64,000 bases of DNA, from assembly GCF_000379945.1 (NCBI RefSeq), contig NZ_KB904124.1, positions 548,976 to 612,975 on the forward strand, in the 5' to 3' direction. Both the position numbers and the translations under genes were made by a program. The DNA comes from Porphyromonas macacae DSM 20710 = JCM 13914 (GTDB taxonomy: Bacteria; Bacteroidota; Bacteroidia; Bacteroidales; Porphyromonadaceae). The notes under the pieces are model-generated. The model made no database searches and was not told where the DNA came from. It saw only the letters and a list, made by a program, of their open reading frames with translations. Below are positions 46,393-55,487 of the stretch, piece by piece (the first letter of the stretch is position 1; every line of letters begins with the position of its first letter).

Positions 46393-47709
46393 TTAAGATT
46401 GCATGTGTTCGTTGAGGAGCTTTGCACGCTGCTCCAAATCCGGCAGCTGCTCATCAGGAATTAAAGATACGCAAACGCGCATCACTCCTTTTTGTTCGCT
46501 CCCCGTAGTATCCAGTGTTATGGCGCACATACCGTATTGAAGGAGCAATTCCAACAGACGGTTACTGTCTAAATTCTTATAACCGATTGTGAAGTAGAAA
46601 CCATCTGCAATAGGTTCGTCGCCATCTTTGTCATAGACGATGTGAAAGCCGTTACCGGTAAACATTTTCTTGATTTTATTCGCTTTCTCACCATAAATCT
46701 TAGTAGCCTCGACGAAATTGTACTTTCCATCATTGGTAGCTTTAAGCAGTGCCGCCAGTCCCCACTGTGCGGAGTGTGTGGCACCGGAAGAAAGGGCATA
46801 TAAAGCAGAAGAAACGATGGCTTCACCAAAACGTTTTCTGCCAAAGGTGACCTCAAGATCGGGAAACTCCCGTTCGTGCAACTTGGATGAGATTACAAGC
46901 ATACCGATACGCTGTCCGGCATAGCTGAAAGCTTTCGAGCTGGAAATGAGCAGAATGTAATTATCGGTATACTTGGCCACCGTAGGCACGAAAGGCGGCA
47001 CACCGGGTTGAGAGTAATCATGGCGGAAGTCCATGCCGAAATAGGCCAGGTCTTCGATGACGACCACATCGTATTTCGTTGCCAGCTCCCCGATGATACG
47101 CAGTTCTTCATCCGTAAAGCACTGCCATGTGGGATTGTTGGGGTTGGAATAGATGATGGATTGGAATTGCCCCGTTTTCAGGTAACTTTCCAACTTATCG
47201 CGCAATTTCTCTCCGCGGTAATGAAAAACATCAAAAGTCTCGAACGGCTGCTGCAGGATGCGTGCCTGCAATTTATTCATATTGAAGCCGGGGTCGATAA
47301 ACAGCGTTCCTTTACTGCGGTCTTTGTGACAGCGGTTAGCGACCAGAAACGAAGTAAAAGTCCCTTGCATCGACCCCACCGTAGGCACGCAATTACGAGG
47401 AGTAACATCCACGTCCAGAAACAGTTTTACGAAACGTGCTATCTCGGCTTTCAATTCGGGCAGACCATCCAAATTGGGGTAAACAGCACTTACGCCCCGT
47501 TCCATGGCTTCCCGCTCGGCATCTATAGCCACACGCGGAGAAGGCAATCCCGGCACGCCCATTTCCATACGCACATAGCGAACGCCCGTTTTTGCTTGCA
47601 GTACATTGACCAATGCCACCAAATCGCGAATGGAAGCAGTGGCCAAATCTTTGATATTGAGTTCTTCCTGAGCTTGTTTGATTATCTCTTTTGATATTGG
47701 GAAATTCAT
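46393..47709 (-). CDS. Class I/II PLP-dependent aminotransferase
   Basis: This 438-residue enzyme belongs to the aspartate-aminotransferase fold. Landmarks are YPNLDGLPELKAEIARFV, the NPNNPT loop, the PLP-phenol aspartate in VVIEDLAYFG, the Schiff-base lysine in SSSKAFSYAGQRIG, and the C-terminal MRVCVSL arginine that binds the substrate carboxylate. Its place directly downstream of the acyl-CoA synthetase and iorBA implies that it converts amino acids, probably aromatic ones, to 2-oxoacids for fermentation. That substrate choice is inferred from context. It starts 20 nt after the preceding stop. Confidence 0.9.
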   Translation of the reverse strand: MNFPISKEIIKQAQEELNIKDLATASIRDLVALVNVLQAKTGVRYVRMEMGVPGLPSPRVAIDAEREAMERGVSAVYPNLDGLPELKAEIARFVKLFLDVDVTPRNCVPTVGSMQGTFTSFLVANRCHKDRSKGTLFIDPGFNMNKLQARILQQPFETFDVFHYRGEKLRDKLESYLKTGQFQSIIYSNPNNPTWQCFTDEELRIIGELATKYDVVVIEDLAYFGMDFRHDYSQPGVPPFVPTVAKYTDNYILLISSSKAFSYAGQRIGMLVISSKLHEREFPDLEVTFGRKRFGEAIVSSALYALSSGATHSAQWGLAALLKATNDGKYNFVEATKIYGEKANKIKKMFTGNGFHIVYDKDGDEPIADGFYFTIGYKNLDSNRLLELLLQYGMCAITLDTTGSEQKGVMRVCVSLIPDEQLPDLEQRAKLLNEHMQS

Positions 47710-47729
47710 TTTTACACTCTTTTTCTGTT

Positions 47730-49772
47730 CTACAATTTTATAACCACATCCACAGCGGCCAAATGTTTTCCATGTCCCATAAGCGGATTCAAATCCATTT
47801 CTTCTATCTCGGGCACGGCACTGAGCAAACCGGATACCTTACAGATGGCATCGGCGAAAACCTCTTCATCGATACCTTCCTTGCCGCGCACTCCCTGAAT
47901 CATTTTATAGGATTTCAGAGAACGTATCATACGCAGCGCTTCACTTTTGTGAACGGGAGCCAAAGCATATTGAATATCTTTGAGTACCTCCACGAAGATA
48001 CCTCCCAATCCACAGGTTATCAGATGCCCGAAACCGGGTTCCTTTTTCACTCCGATGAAAACTTCCAGGCCGTACTCCATTTGGCAGAGTTCCACTCCCT
48101 CTGCACATTCTATGGCATTCAGCTTCTTAAAGTTAGTACGTACCGCTTCCATCGTGGTAACATTCAAAATAACACCGCCGACTTCCGATTTGTGTGCAGG
48201 GCCTACAACTTTCATTACCAGCGGAAAACCCAATTCTTCTGCAGCCTTGACGGCATGTTCCTCTGTATTCACAATACGGTTCATCGGGCGTTTGATACCT
48301 GTCAGATCCAATAACTTCATTCCTTGTTCGGTCGGCACCAGTCCCTTATGTCCTTGAAGCAATTCTTTTACTGCTGCCTCGTTGGGCAAAACAGGATCAG
48401 GTTCTGCGTCAGGAGCGATAAAGCCGGTTTCTTTGAGCAAAGCATGTCCCAGCACTGCCTCATCTTCGAAAAAGACGCCGCCTTCATCCACGAAAACGTC
48501 CATTTCGGCCTTTGCATTGATAATAGAGGGCAAAACGGTATATATCGGCTTTTTACATTTTTTCTGTTGCTCTCGTATGACGGCATAAGCATCTGCATTG
48601 GAGAAAAGGCCGGGACTTCCGAAAATAACCACCATACCGTCGATGTTATCCAGCTTGTCGCAGAATGTGATGCACTTGTCCAACTGCTCGGCCGTTCCGG
48701 TGGACAAAATATCCACGGGGTTAGATACCGAAGAGCCTTCAAACAGCTCCGGCAGCAGCGGCGCCATCACATCATCCGGCAAGTGAGGTACATCCATTCC
48801 GCCGTTTGAGAGTACGTCCGTGAGCATCACAGCCGGTCCGCCGGCATGCGTAATGATGCCGATGCGCTTGCCTTTCAATGGTGCATGCTGCAATACGGCA
48901 CCCACAGCAGTCAATTCTCCGCGACTGTTGCAACGAATGATGCCTGCTTTACGGAAGAGAGCATCCACGGCCATGTCCGAATTGAGCATAGCCCCGGTAT
49001 GCGAAGCGGCAGCACGCCCGCCGGCATCCGATGTACCCGACTTCACGGCTGCGATACGACAGCCTTTTTCAATCAGTTCACGGGCGTTCTTCAAGAATTT
49101 CAATGGTTTCTTGATACTTTCTATATACATCAGCACTGTCCGTGGCGAACGTTCCGTGCCGTATGTTTCATTAACATATTCCAGCACGTCTTCCACACAG
49201 GTGTGTGCCGCATTACCCACAGAGTACACAGCGGAGAAAGGCAAACCCTTGCTGAGTGCCGATTCCATGATAAACACACAAGTGGCGCCGGAGCTTGAGA
49301 TCAACGTAGCACCATCCCATTGCAGCTTGGGAATAGGGGTCGTAAATACCGATTGATGCAAAGGGTTCATTACACCGATACAGTTCGGCCCGATAAGCGT
49401 GGCTCCATGTTTGTCGGCCATACTTGCCAGTTCCTGCTCCAAACGTTTCCCCTCTGCTCCCATTTCTGAAAAGCCGGCAGATAAAATAATAACGGCTTTC
49501 GTTCCTTTTTCCTCCAAAAGCACTTTTACATTCGGCACGCACATTGTAGCCGGTATGGCCAGAATAGCCAGATCGGTCTGAGGAAGATCGGAAACATCTT
49601 TATAAGCTTTAATCCCCTGTATCGTTTCTTTTTTAGGGTTCACGGCATAGATATCGCCCTTGAATGTGCCGTTTTTTACATTATAAAGTGCTTTTCCTCC
49701 GGGTTTTTCGATATTGTCCGATGCACCGACTATCACAATGCTTTTCGGATCGACAAGTTGAGGTGTAATCAT
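47730..49772 (-). CDS. ADP-forming acyl-CoA (acetate-CoA) ligase, fused alpha-beta
   Basis: This 680-residue enzyme converts acyl-CoA, ADP and phosphate to the free acid, CoA and ATP, giving substrate-level phosphorylation. The N-terminal CoA-binding and ligase domains (SIVIVGASDNIEKPGG, GPNCIGVMNP, SSSGATCVF) include the phosphohistidine segment SHTGAML. The C-terminal ATP-grasp domain (PLVMKVVGPAHKSEVGGVIL, EMDLNPLMG) is on the same chain, as in many bacteria. The partner genes suggest an aryl-acyl-CoA substrate such as phenylacetyl-CoA; sequence alone does not prove this. A strong hairpin lies 33 nt before its start. Confidence 0.92.
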   Translation of the reverse strand: MITPQLVDPKSIVIVGASDNIEKPGGKALYNVKNGTFKGDIYAVNPKKETIQGIKAYKDVSDLPQTDLAILAIPATMCVPNVKVLLEEKGTKAVIILSAGFSEMGAEGKRLEQELASMADKHGATLIGPNCIGVMNPLHQSVFTTPIPKLQWDGATLISSSGATCVFIMESALSKGLPFSAVYSVGNAAHTCVEDVLEYVNETYGTERSPRTVLMYIESIKKPLKFLKNARELIEKGCRIAAVKSGTSDAGGRAAASHTGAMLNSDMAVDALFRKAGIIRCNSRGELTAVGAVLQHAPLKGKRIGIITHAGGPAVMLTDVLSNGGMDVPHLPDDVMAPLLPELFEGSSVSNPVDILSTGTAEQLDKCITFCDKLDNIDGMVVIFGSPGLFSNADAYAVIREQQKKCKKPIYTVLPSIINAKAEMDVFVDEGGVFFEDEAVLGHALLKETGFIAPDAEPDPVLPNEAAVKELLQGHKGLVPTEQGMKLLDLTGIKRPMNRIVNTEEHAVKAAEELGFPLVMKVVGPAHKSEVGGVILNVTTMEAVRTNFKKLNAIECAEGVELCQMEYGLEVFIGVKKEPGFGHLITCGLGGIFVEVLKDIQYALAPVHKSEALRMIRSLKSYKMIQGVRGKEGIDEEVFADAICKVSGLLSAVPEIEEMDLNPLMGHGKHLAAVDVVIKL

Positions 49773-49804
49773 AGAATTATTATTAAAGTATTTTTTGTTG
49801 TATC

Positions 49805-49846
49805 GAAAAACCGTCCTTTGTTTCTTTCGATTTTCAAAGGACGGTT
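49805..49846 (-). terminator. Minus-strand hairpin between iorB and the acyl-CoA ligase
   Basis: AACCGTCCTTTG (49809-49820) and CAAAGGACGGTT (49835-49846) are perfect inverse repeats of 12 nt. On the minus strand the stem is followed by TTTTTCGATA, so it can terminate transcripts coming from iorAB before the ligase gene. Confidence 0.8.
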
Positions 49847-49872
49847 CTAATTATCTAAACCGGACAGATCCG

Positions 49873-50466
49873 TTACTTTTTCTCGGCATAGCGTATTGCG
49901 AAGTCACGACCCGCTCTAATGGCTTTCAGATTCATATCCACCACATCCTGCCCCTTGCTGCGGAAAATGGCCTCCGTACCTTTCTCGATATAATCGAAGG
50001 GAATGTCGATAAAAGGAGAAGCCGCTCCGAGCATCACAAAGTTAGAGGCGCGGGCATTACCCACTTCTTCTTTTGCTATGGCATCCGCATCGATGAGTAC
50101 ATGGTGCGGCAGGGATTTGATTTTGGCCATCAGTTCTTCTACCTCCGGATAATTGGGTATATTGATAAAAGGAGCCGAGTTGGTTACCACATAACCGTTC
50201 GGTTTGAGGTAAGGCAAGTAGCGCAAAGCCTCCATAGGCTCTACCGAAAGAATAATATCTGCGCTGCCCAATGCAATCAGATCCGAGTAAATAGGGCTGT
50301 CGGATATTCTCAAATAGGATTGAACGTCGCCGCCGCGCTGGCTCATGCCGTGCGTCTCGGCCTGCTTGAGATACAAATTATTCGTAAGAGCAGCAGAACC
50401 CAAAGCTGCGGCTATAGATAAAATTCCCTGTCCGCCGACACCGGCTAAAACCATATCTGTTTTCAT
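49873..50466 (-). CDS. iorB: Indolepyruvate (arylpyruvate) oxidoreductase, beta subunit
   Basis: This 197-residue protein is the gamma-domain subunit of the 2-oxoacid:acceptor oxidoreductase family: DMVLAGVGGQGILSIAAALG, AETHGMSQRGGDVQSYLRIS and the typical ALGSADIILSVEPMEALRYL. With IorA it oxidatively decarboxylates aromatic 2-oxoacids to aryl-acetyl-CoA. It begins 23 nt after iorA and has no Fe-S cysteine motif. Confidence 0.95.
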   Translation of the reverse strand: MKTDMVLAGVGGQGILSIAAALGSAALTNNLYLKQAETHGMSQRGGDVQSYLRISDSPIYSDLIALGSADIILSVEPMEALRYLPYLKPNGYVVTNSAPFINIPNYPEVEELMAKIKSLPHHVLIDADAIAKEEVGNARASNFVMLGAASPFIDIPFDYIEKGTEAIFRSKGQDVVDMNLKAIRAGRDFAIRYAEKK

Positions 50467-50489
50467 CTTCTTAATCTCCTCTTTATATG

Positions 50490-52100
50490 TTATTTTTTAG
50501 CCTTAGCCGCTTTGGCTTTCTTCGCATCACGTAAATGTTTCTGTATGCAGATCCGTTTCGGTATGATCACGGAAACGCCCTTATATTCGATCTCCTCACG
50601 AATAATCTTACGCAGCTCTTCCTGATTTCTCGGAACAGGCAACAAACATTTCACATGTTCGGACTCTACGCCTAATCCTTTACAAATCTGTTCCACCTTG
50701 TTAAGTGCGGAAGACTCTTGTCCGCCGGTCATGGAAATGGACTCGTTGTCCGAAACGATAACCGTAATGTTGGATTTTTCATTGACAGCATCTAATAGTC
50801 CTGTCATACCCGAGTGGGTAAAAGTAGAGTCGCCGATGACGGCAACCGCAGGGAAGAGACCTCCGTCCGAAGCTCCTTTGGCCATGGTAATGGAAGCTCC
50901 CATATCCACACAGGTGTTGATGGCTTCGTAGGGTGGCAGAGCACCCAAAGTATAGCAGCCGATATCTGCGAATACACGGCCGTCGGGGTACTCTTTCATT
51001 ACCGCATTCAGAGCGTCGTAAACATCCCGATGGCTACACCCCACACACAGGGCCGGCGGTCTGCCGGCAACCAGTTCGGGAACGGGCAAGCCTTGTGTTG
51101 TAGGCAGGTCGAAAGCCTTTGCCACATGGTCGGGGTTCAACTCGCCGTCACGGGGCAAAGTGCCGTCCAGACGCCCTTTGATACGCTCCAGACCGGGAAA
51201 TCCTTTCAACTCTTCTTCCACAACGGGATAGCCTTCCTCCAGCACGACTATCTCCTTACATTCGTCCAAAAGGCGTGACATCTGTTTGCGTGGAATGGGA
51301 TATTGGGTCATTTTGAGAACGGGGTAGGGCACCCGGCTCTTGAAAGCCTCCATGAGGTAGTTGTATGCAATACCACAGGCCACGATACCTTTGCTTTTGT
51401 CTTTTCCGTCAAAATATTCTGTAAACGGATTTTCTTCTGCTTTGGCAACAAATTCTTTTTGTTTGTCCAAAAGCACTTTATAGCGTTTCTTGGCAATGAC
51501 CGGCAGGAGCACATACTGACGCTTGTCTTCCGGCAGTGTCAGTTTATTTTCTGCCCGGACTTCTCCTGCAGGCTGTACTCCGGCACGTGAGTGTGCCAAC
51601 CGGGTGGTTATACGCAAAAGTACGGGAGTTCCCAGTTTTTCAGACAGTTCAAATCCTCTTTTTGTCAACTCGTAGGCTTCCTGTTGATTGGATGGCTCCA
51701 ATACCGGCACCATGGCGAACTTGCCATAGACGCGTGAGTCCTGTTCATTCTGCGAAGAGTGCATAGAGGGGTCGTCTGCGGCAACGATCACCAGGCCGCC
51801 GTTGGCTCCGGTGATGGACGCATTCATGAAGCAATCTGCAGCCACATTCATACCTACGTGTTTCATACAAACCAAAGCACGTTTCCCGGCATAAGACATC
51901 CCCAGCGCACTTTCCATGGCGGTCTTTTCATTGGCAGACCATTCGCGATGGATATTGCGTTCCTTGGCAATTTTGGAATTCTGGATATATTCGGTAATCT
52001 CTGTAGACGGAGTTCCCGGATAAGCATATACGCCCGAAATGCCGGCATCGATGGCGCCGAGGGCAATAGCTTCCACACCTAACAATAATTGTTTTTGCAT
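50490..52100 (-). CDS. iorA: Indolepyruvate (arylpyruvate) oxidoreductase, alpha subunit
   Basis: This 536-residue thiamine-diphosphate enzyme starts with LLLGVEAIALGAIDAGISGV, YAYPGTPSTEITEYI, contains LCVGCSHRDVYDALN, and the TPP-binding region IGDSTFTHSGMTGLLDAVNE through VSDNESISMTGGQ. It catalyses CoA-dependent oxidation of arylpyruvates. It ends in a Lys/Ala-rich tail (KKAKAAKAKK) and lacks the C-terminal two-cluster ferredoxin domain found in archaeal IorA; no CxxCxxC motif is seen here or in IorB. Electrons must therefore pass to a separate carrier. It is the first gene of the minus-strand cluster. Confidence 0.95.
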   Translation of the reverse strand: MQKQLLLGVEAIALGAIDAGISGVYAYPGTPSTEITEYIQNSKIAKERNIHREWSANEKTAMESALGMSYAGKRALVCMKHVGMNVAADCFMNASITGANGGLVIVAADDPSMHSSQNEQDSRVYGKFAMVPVLEPSNQQEAYELTKRGFELSEKLGTPVLLRITTRLAHSRAGVQPAGEVRAENKLTLPEDKRQYVLLPVIAKKRYKVLLDKQKEFVAKAEENPFTEYFDGKDKSKGIVACGIAYNYLMEAFKSRVPYPVLKMTQYPIPRKQMSRLLDECKEIVVLEEGYPVVEEELKGFPGLERIKGRLDGTLPRDGELNPDHVAKAFDLPTTQGLPVPELVAGRPPALCVGCSHRDVYDALNAVMKEYPDGRVFADIGCYTLGALPPYEAINTCVDMGASITMAKGASDGGLFPAVAVIGDSTFTHSGMTGLLDAVNEKSNITVIVSDNESISMTGGQESSALNKVEQICKGLGVESEHVKCLLPVPRNQEELRKIIREEIEYKGVSVIIPKRICIQKHLRDAKKAKAAKAKK

Positions 52101-52361
52101 GATAGTTTATCTATTTATTGATAACATTTTTATAAGGCTATACCAAGCAAATATATACAATTTACTTTGTATTTCAATGATAACATCGAGTAAGAAATAC
52201 GTTGTGTATATCCCATGAAAATATTCTATTGCACACCTTATTATATAGGCTTCATATCATGTTTCGTGAAACCGGTATGACAGTCGATATAAAAAGACGA
52301 CCTAATGCCATACAATAGATAAAACATACAGCTTGAGCGGTAAAAGTGACGTGTACTGAAA

Positions 52362-52469
52362 AAATCTCTGCCTGATGGTGGAAAATTCTTCAGGCAAAGA
52401 AAAAAAATCCAAGTTAACTTCGTTGAAAATCCGTAGCGCTAAGAATTTTCAGCCATCAGGCAGAGATTT
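52362..52469. repeat. Long imperfect inverted repeat (MITE-like)
   Basis: Two 29-nt arms, 52362-52390 and 52441-52469, are inverse complements with only two adjacent mismatches (core ATCTCTGCCTGATGG). They surround a 50-nt spacer containing AAGTTAACTT. The structure lies in the 500-bp gap between the divergent iorA and udk genes and encodes nothing evident. The gap also holds a probable udk promoter: TTG 52544, TATTTTTG 52568-52575. Confidence 0.8.
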
Positions 52470-52600
52470 CTTATCCGGCAGATAAGGAGCCCGATGGCTT
52501 CAGGTGAAAAAGGCTGTCACCATTGTTTTAAGAACTGTGAGATTTGCAGTTATGCCATAATATTCGGTATTTTTGCTATAAACTTCACTACCACTAACGT

Positions 52601-53221
52601 ATGCAAACAACGATAATAGGCGTAGCCGGTGGCTCTGCATCCGGCAAGTCCACCCTGGTAACCAAACTCAAACAAACCTTTATTGAAGAGCAGGTCGTTA
52701 CACTCTGTCATGACTATTACTACAAGGCACATGATAATTTACCGCTGGAAGAGCGGGCCAAGCTCAACTACGACCATCCAGATGCTTTCGATACGGATAT
52801 GATGATACGGGACATACGCCTGCTCAAAGAAGGGAAAAGCATCGAACGTCCGGTCTATTCCTTTACCGAACATAACCGCATGAAGCAGACCGTAACAGTA
52901 CATCCGGCCAAAGTAATCATACTGGACGGTATACTCATACTGGAAAATAAAGAATTGCGTGAGCTGATGGATATGAAAATATTTGTGGATACGGACCCTG
53001 ACGTTCGCTTGGGCAGGCGTCTGTTACGGGATGTGCAGGAAAGAGGCAGAAGCATCGACTCTGTGATGACACAGTACTTCGGTACCGTAAAACCGATGCA
53101 CGATGAGTTTGTGGAGCCTTCCAAACGCTATGCGAACCTGATTATACCCGAGGGCGGTTTCAACAATGTAGCTCTGACTCTTCTGATTAAGAACATTCGC
53201 TCTCTGATAGAAGACGAATAG
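52601..53221 (+). CDS. udk: Uridine kinase
   Basis: This 206-residue cytosolic enzyme phosphorylates uridine and cytidine in pyrimidine salvage. It has the P-loop GGSASGKST (residues 10-18), the substrate segment CHDYYYKAHDNLPLEERAKL, NYDHPDAFD, and the lid region RRLLRDVQERGRSIDSVMTQ, all standard for Udk. Normal length, ending before a bidirectional terminator at 53248. Confidence 0.96.
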   Translation: MQTTIIGVAGGSASGKSTLVTKLKQTFIEEQVVTLCHDYYYKAHDNLPLEERAKLNYDHPDAFDTDMMIRDIRLLKEGKSIERPVYSFTEHNRMKQTVTVHPAKVIILDGILILENKELRELMDMKIFVDTDPDVRLGRRLLRDVQERGRSIDSVMTQYFGTVKPMHDEFVEPSKRYANLIIPEGGFNNVALTLLIKNIRSLIEDE

Positions 53222-53247
53222 GTTGGAAAGAAGCCGATGGCAATAAT

Positions 53248-53278
53248 AAAAACCGAGGGAGAATCTCCTTCGGTTTTT
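53248..53278. terminator. Bidirectional terminator between udk and the YccA gene
   Basis: AAAAACCGAGGGAG and CTCCTTCGGTTTTT form a stem flanked by A and T runs, serving both convergent genes. Confidence 0.85.
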
Positions 53279-53300
53279 ATTTGCCGTATTGCGTTGATTG

Positions 53301-54005
53301 CTAATTTTTGTTTCCGAATATACGGAGGATGTAAAGAAACAGGTTGATAAAATCCAGATAGAGAGACAAAGCGCCGAGCAGAGCGACTTTTTTCGTCGTG
53401 TCATTCACTTCATCGGCCGTGGACAGCATTCGTTTAATTTTTTGCACATCCCAGGCTGTAAGGCCGGTAAAGATAAGTACGCCGGCATAAGTGGTAATCC
53501 AATAAATAGCGCTGCTCTTCAGGAAAATATTCACGATGGTGGCAATAATCAGGCCGATCAGTGCCATAAACAGAATACTGCCCATCTTTGACAAATCGCG
53601 GCGCGTGGTATACCCCCACAAAGCCATTGCCCCGAATGTTCCTGCCGTGACAAAGAAAGCAAGAGAAATAGATGCCCGAGTATAAATTAGAAATATCGAA
53701 CTGAGCATCACGCCGTTTAATATCGAATAGATAATAAACATCAGCGTAGCTGCCGTGAACGAGATTTTATTGATGGCGGCAGAAAGGGCTATGACCATAA
53801 TCAGCTCTGCAATCACCAGCCCCCACATGAGCATGGGGGTTTGCATGAGTGTAAACATAAAACTGCTGTTGTATACCAACATAGACGTAAGCCCGGTGAT
53901 GCCCAATGCTATCGTCATCCACAAAAATACCTTGGAGAGCAATTTGCTCATCACAGAACCGGCTACATAAGCACCCGTCTGCGTAACACGATTATTAAAA
54001 TCCAT
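53301..54005 (-). CDS. Bax inhibitor-1/YccA family membrane protein
   Basis: This 234-residue protein has seven predicted membrane helices and the BI-1/YccA marks: FLWMTIALGITGLTSMLVYN, GTFGAMALWGYTTRRDLSKM, GLTAWDVQKIKRM and a C-terminal LYLDFINLFLYILRIFG. Family members act as membrane-embedded pH-sensitive calcium leak channels or modulate FtsH. An isolated gene; its role here is not shown. Confidence 0.93.
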   Translation of the reverse strand: MDFNNRVTQTGAYVAGSVMSKLLSKVFLWMTIALGITGLTSMLVYNSSFMFTLMQTPMLMWGLVIAELIMVIALSAAINKISFTAATLMFIIYSILNGVMLSSIFLIYTRASISLAFFVTAGTFGAMALWGYTTRRDLSKMGSILFMALIGLIIATIVNIFLKSSAIYWITTYAGVLIFTGLTAWDVQKIKRMLSTADEVNDTTKKVALLGALSLYLDFINLFLYILRIFGNKN

Positions 54006-54111
54006 TTATAATTTTTTACTTGTTTAACTTGTTTCTTATTTTCTAAGCCTGTAAAATTCGATATAAAATCTTGAAATTCAAATTTTCGGCATAATATTAG
54101 TAAAAAAAGGC

Positions 54112-54119
54112 TACCTTTG
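54112..54119 (+). promoter_or_regulatory. -7 box of the Crp/Fnr gene
   Basis: TACCTTTG matches the Bacteroidota -7 consensus and lies 60 nt before ATG 54180. A clear TTG at the expected -33 distance is not seen. Confidence 0.45.
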
Positions 54120-54179
54120 CAAAGGTTTTTATGCTGTTGAACATATTAATCCCATTTTCTGCCATTTTTTGTTGATAAT

Positions 54180-54920
54180 ATGGTTAAAACATCTGCTGAA
54201 AAAAGAATCTTACTAACGGCTCGAAATCTTCCAAAAGCGAAAGCTCCGGCTGAGAGATTGAAAGCGATCTGGCCGTTACTGCTCGATGCAGATGAACGTC
54301 GCTTGTTGATAGACAGCGTAGAGTCCATAGAATGCAGACGGGGAACCAGACTCTTTCAGGAGGGAGATACGATAACTTCTCTTCTTTATCTCAACAGGGG
54401 CAAGGTAAAAATGTTCAGGCGGGGTATAGGCGGACGCTTGTATATAACCCGGATGATCAAGCCGGGGCAATTCTTCGGTATAAGACCTTATTTCGCCCAT
54501 CAATCCGCTCAAACGACAGCGGAGGTTTTTGAAAATGCTGAAATTCTGAAAGTGCCGGTAGATGTAATAGATCGTCTGCTGGAAAAAAATACCGCCGTGG
54601 CCAGATACTTTTTAACTGCTTTGGCTACAGAATTGGGGTTGGCGGAAGACAGAACGATAAGTCTGACACAAAAACATGTCAGAGGCCGACTGGCAGAGAC
54701 CCTGCTCTTTCTGATGCAGAACTACGGGCTGGAGAATGACGGAGCTACTCTGGATATATACCTCAGTCGTGAAGATTTGGCCGCTTTGAGCAATATGACT
54801 ACAAGCAATGCCATACGTACCCTTTCGCTTTTTGCTTCGGAACGTATCATTGCCTTGGACGGCAGAATCATTAAGATTATCGATCCGGATGGGTTGGAAA
54901 AAATAAGTAAACACGGATAA
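54180..54920 (+). CDS. Crp/Fnr-family transcriptional regulator
   Basis: This 246-residue protein has a cyclic-nucleotide-type beta-roll (about residues 35-140, CRRGTRLFQEGDTITSLLYL, GQFFGIRPYF), a dimer helix, and a C-terminal helix-turn-helix (YLSREDLAALSNMTTSNAIR, TLSLFASERII). No cysteine cluster for an Fe-S centre is present, so it is not a classic Fnr oxygen sensor; its effector is unknown. It stands alone between the YccA gene (divergent) and ssrA, with a terminator at 54954-54989. Confidence 0.9.
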   Translation: MVKTSAEKRILLTARNLPKAKAPAERLKAIWPLLLDADERRLLIDSVESIECRRGTRLFQEGDTITSLLYLNRGKVKMFRRGIGGRLYITRMIKPGQFFGIRPYFAHQSAQTTAEVFENAEILKVPVDVIDRLLEKNTAVARYFLTALATELGLAEDRTISLTQKHVRGRLAETLLFLMQNYGLENDGATLDIYLSREDLAALSNMTTSNAIRTLSLFASERIIALDGRIIKIIDPDGLEKISKHG

Positions 54921-54953
54921 TACACTGATTGAACTATATAGGAGAAAGACGAG

Positions 54954-54989
54954 AAAGGGTTATGGGCACAGGCCGGTAGCCCTTTTTTA
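54954..54989 (+). terminator. Terminator of the Crp/Fnr gene
   Basis: AAAGGGTTA and TAGCCCTTT pair (one wobble) around a GC-rich loop, followed by TTTT. It lies 34 nt after the stop. Confidence 0.7.
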
Positions 54990-55021
54990 TGTGCTCTTAC
55001 CTGCAGAAAGCTATGTTTGTT

Positions 55022-55052
55022 TTGTATGACAATAAACTTATCGTTACCTTTA
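55022..55052 (+). promoter_or_regulatory. ssrA promoter
   Basis: TTG at 55022-55024, a 20-nt spacer and TACCTTTA at 55045-55052 fit the Bacteroidota promoter. The mature tmRNA 5' end is 24 nt further on, leaving a short leader to be removed by RNase P. Confidence 0.7.
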
Positions 55053-55075
55053 CGATCTAAAATAGAGACAAAACC

Positions 55076-55480
55076 GGGGCTGACTGGCTTTGACAGCGTG
55101 CCGAGGTGATTTGTAAGCATGTAGTGCATCGGTAATTGGCACTTAAATCTCAGTTATCGAACTTTTTAGTTGGCGAAAATAATTACGCTCTCGCTGCGTA
55201 ACCGAAGTATAGTAGGTTAATCGCTTTATTGCTGCACAGGTGTGGCAACGAGACATCATCCGAGAAGCTCCCGACCCGTAGCGTCTCGACCCGGTGGTGT
55301 AACGGAAATTCGGGTATCGCTCTGCTCAGCCTTCGGAGCCGGGTTAAATGAAAGAAGGATAAGGATATGGGAAGGTAGTTTCGGCCCAACCCGAATCTCG
55401 AAAATCAAAGCGAAAATAAACATGTAGAAAGCAGGTTGTTTCCGCGTTTGGACGAGGGTTCAATTCCCTCCAGCTCCACC
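55076..55480 (+). ncRNA. ssrA: tmRNA (transfer-messenger RNA)
   Basis: The RNA begins GGGGCTGACTGGCTTTGACA and ends in a T-arm GGTTCAATTCC plus CAGCTCC-A-CC, so 5' GGGGCTG pairs with 3' CAGCTCC to make the 7-bp acceptor stem. The CCA tail is only encoded as CC, so it must be completed enzymatically. The tag frame at 55172-55201 reads GENNYALAA-stop, a Bacteroidales-type degradation tag. tmRNA with SmpB rescues stalled ribosomes. The gene's 3' end is a repeat boundary of the element 55488-57369, yet the insertion leaves the RNA intact. Confidence 0.97.
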
Positions 55481-55487
55481 GATTAAA
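55464..55487 (+). repeat. attL-like direct repeat (ssrA 3' end)
   Basis: TTCCCTCCAGCTCCACCGAT followed by TAAA, 24 nt covering the T-arm, acceptor strand and first 7 nt downstream of ssrA. The identical 24 nt recur at 57346-57369. Confidence 0.9.

Noticed and set aside
47008-47694. Long plus-strand frame of 228 codons opposite the aminotransferase gene
   Set aside because: The minus strand encodes a full aminotransferase with all active-site motifs; the opposite frame has no family features.
49795-50421. 208-codon plus-strand frame opposite iorB
   Set aside because: Shadow of iorB, which has clear family motifs on the minus strand.
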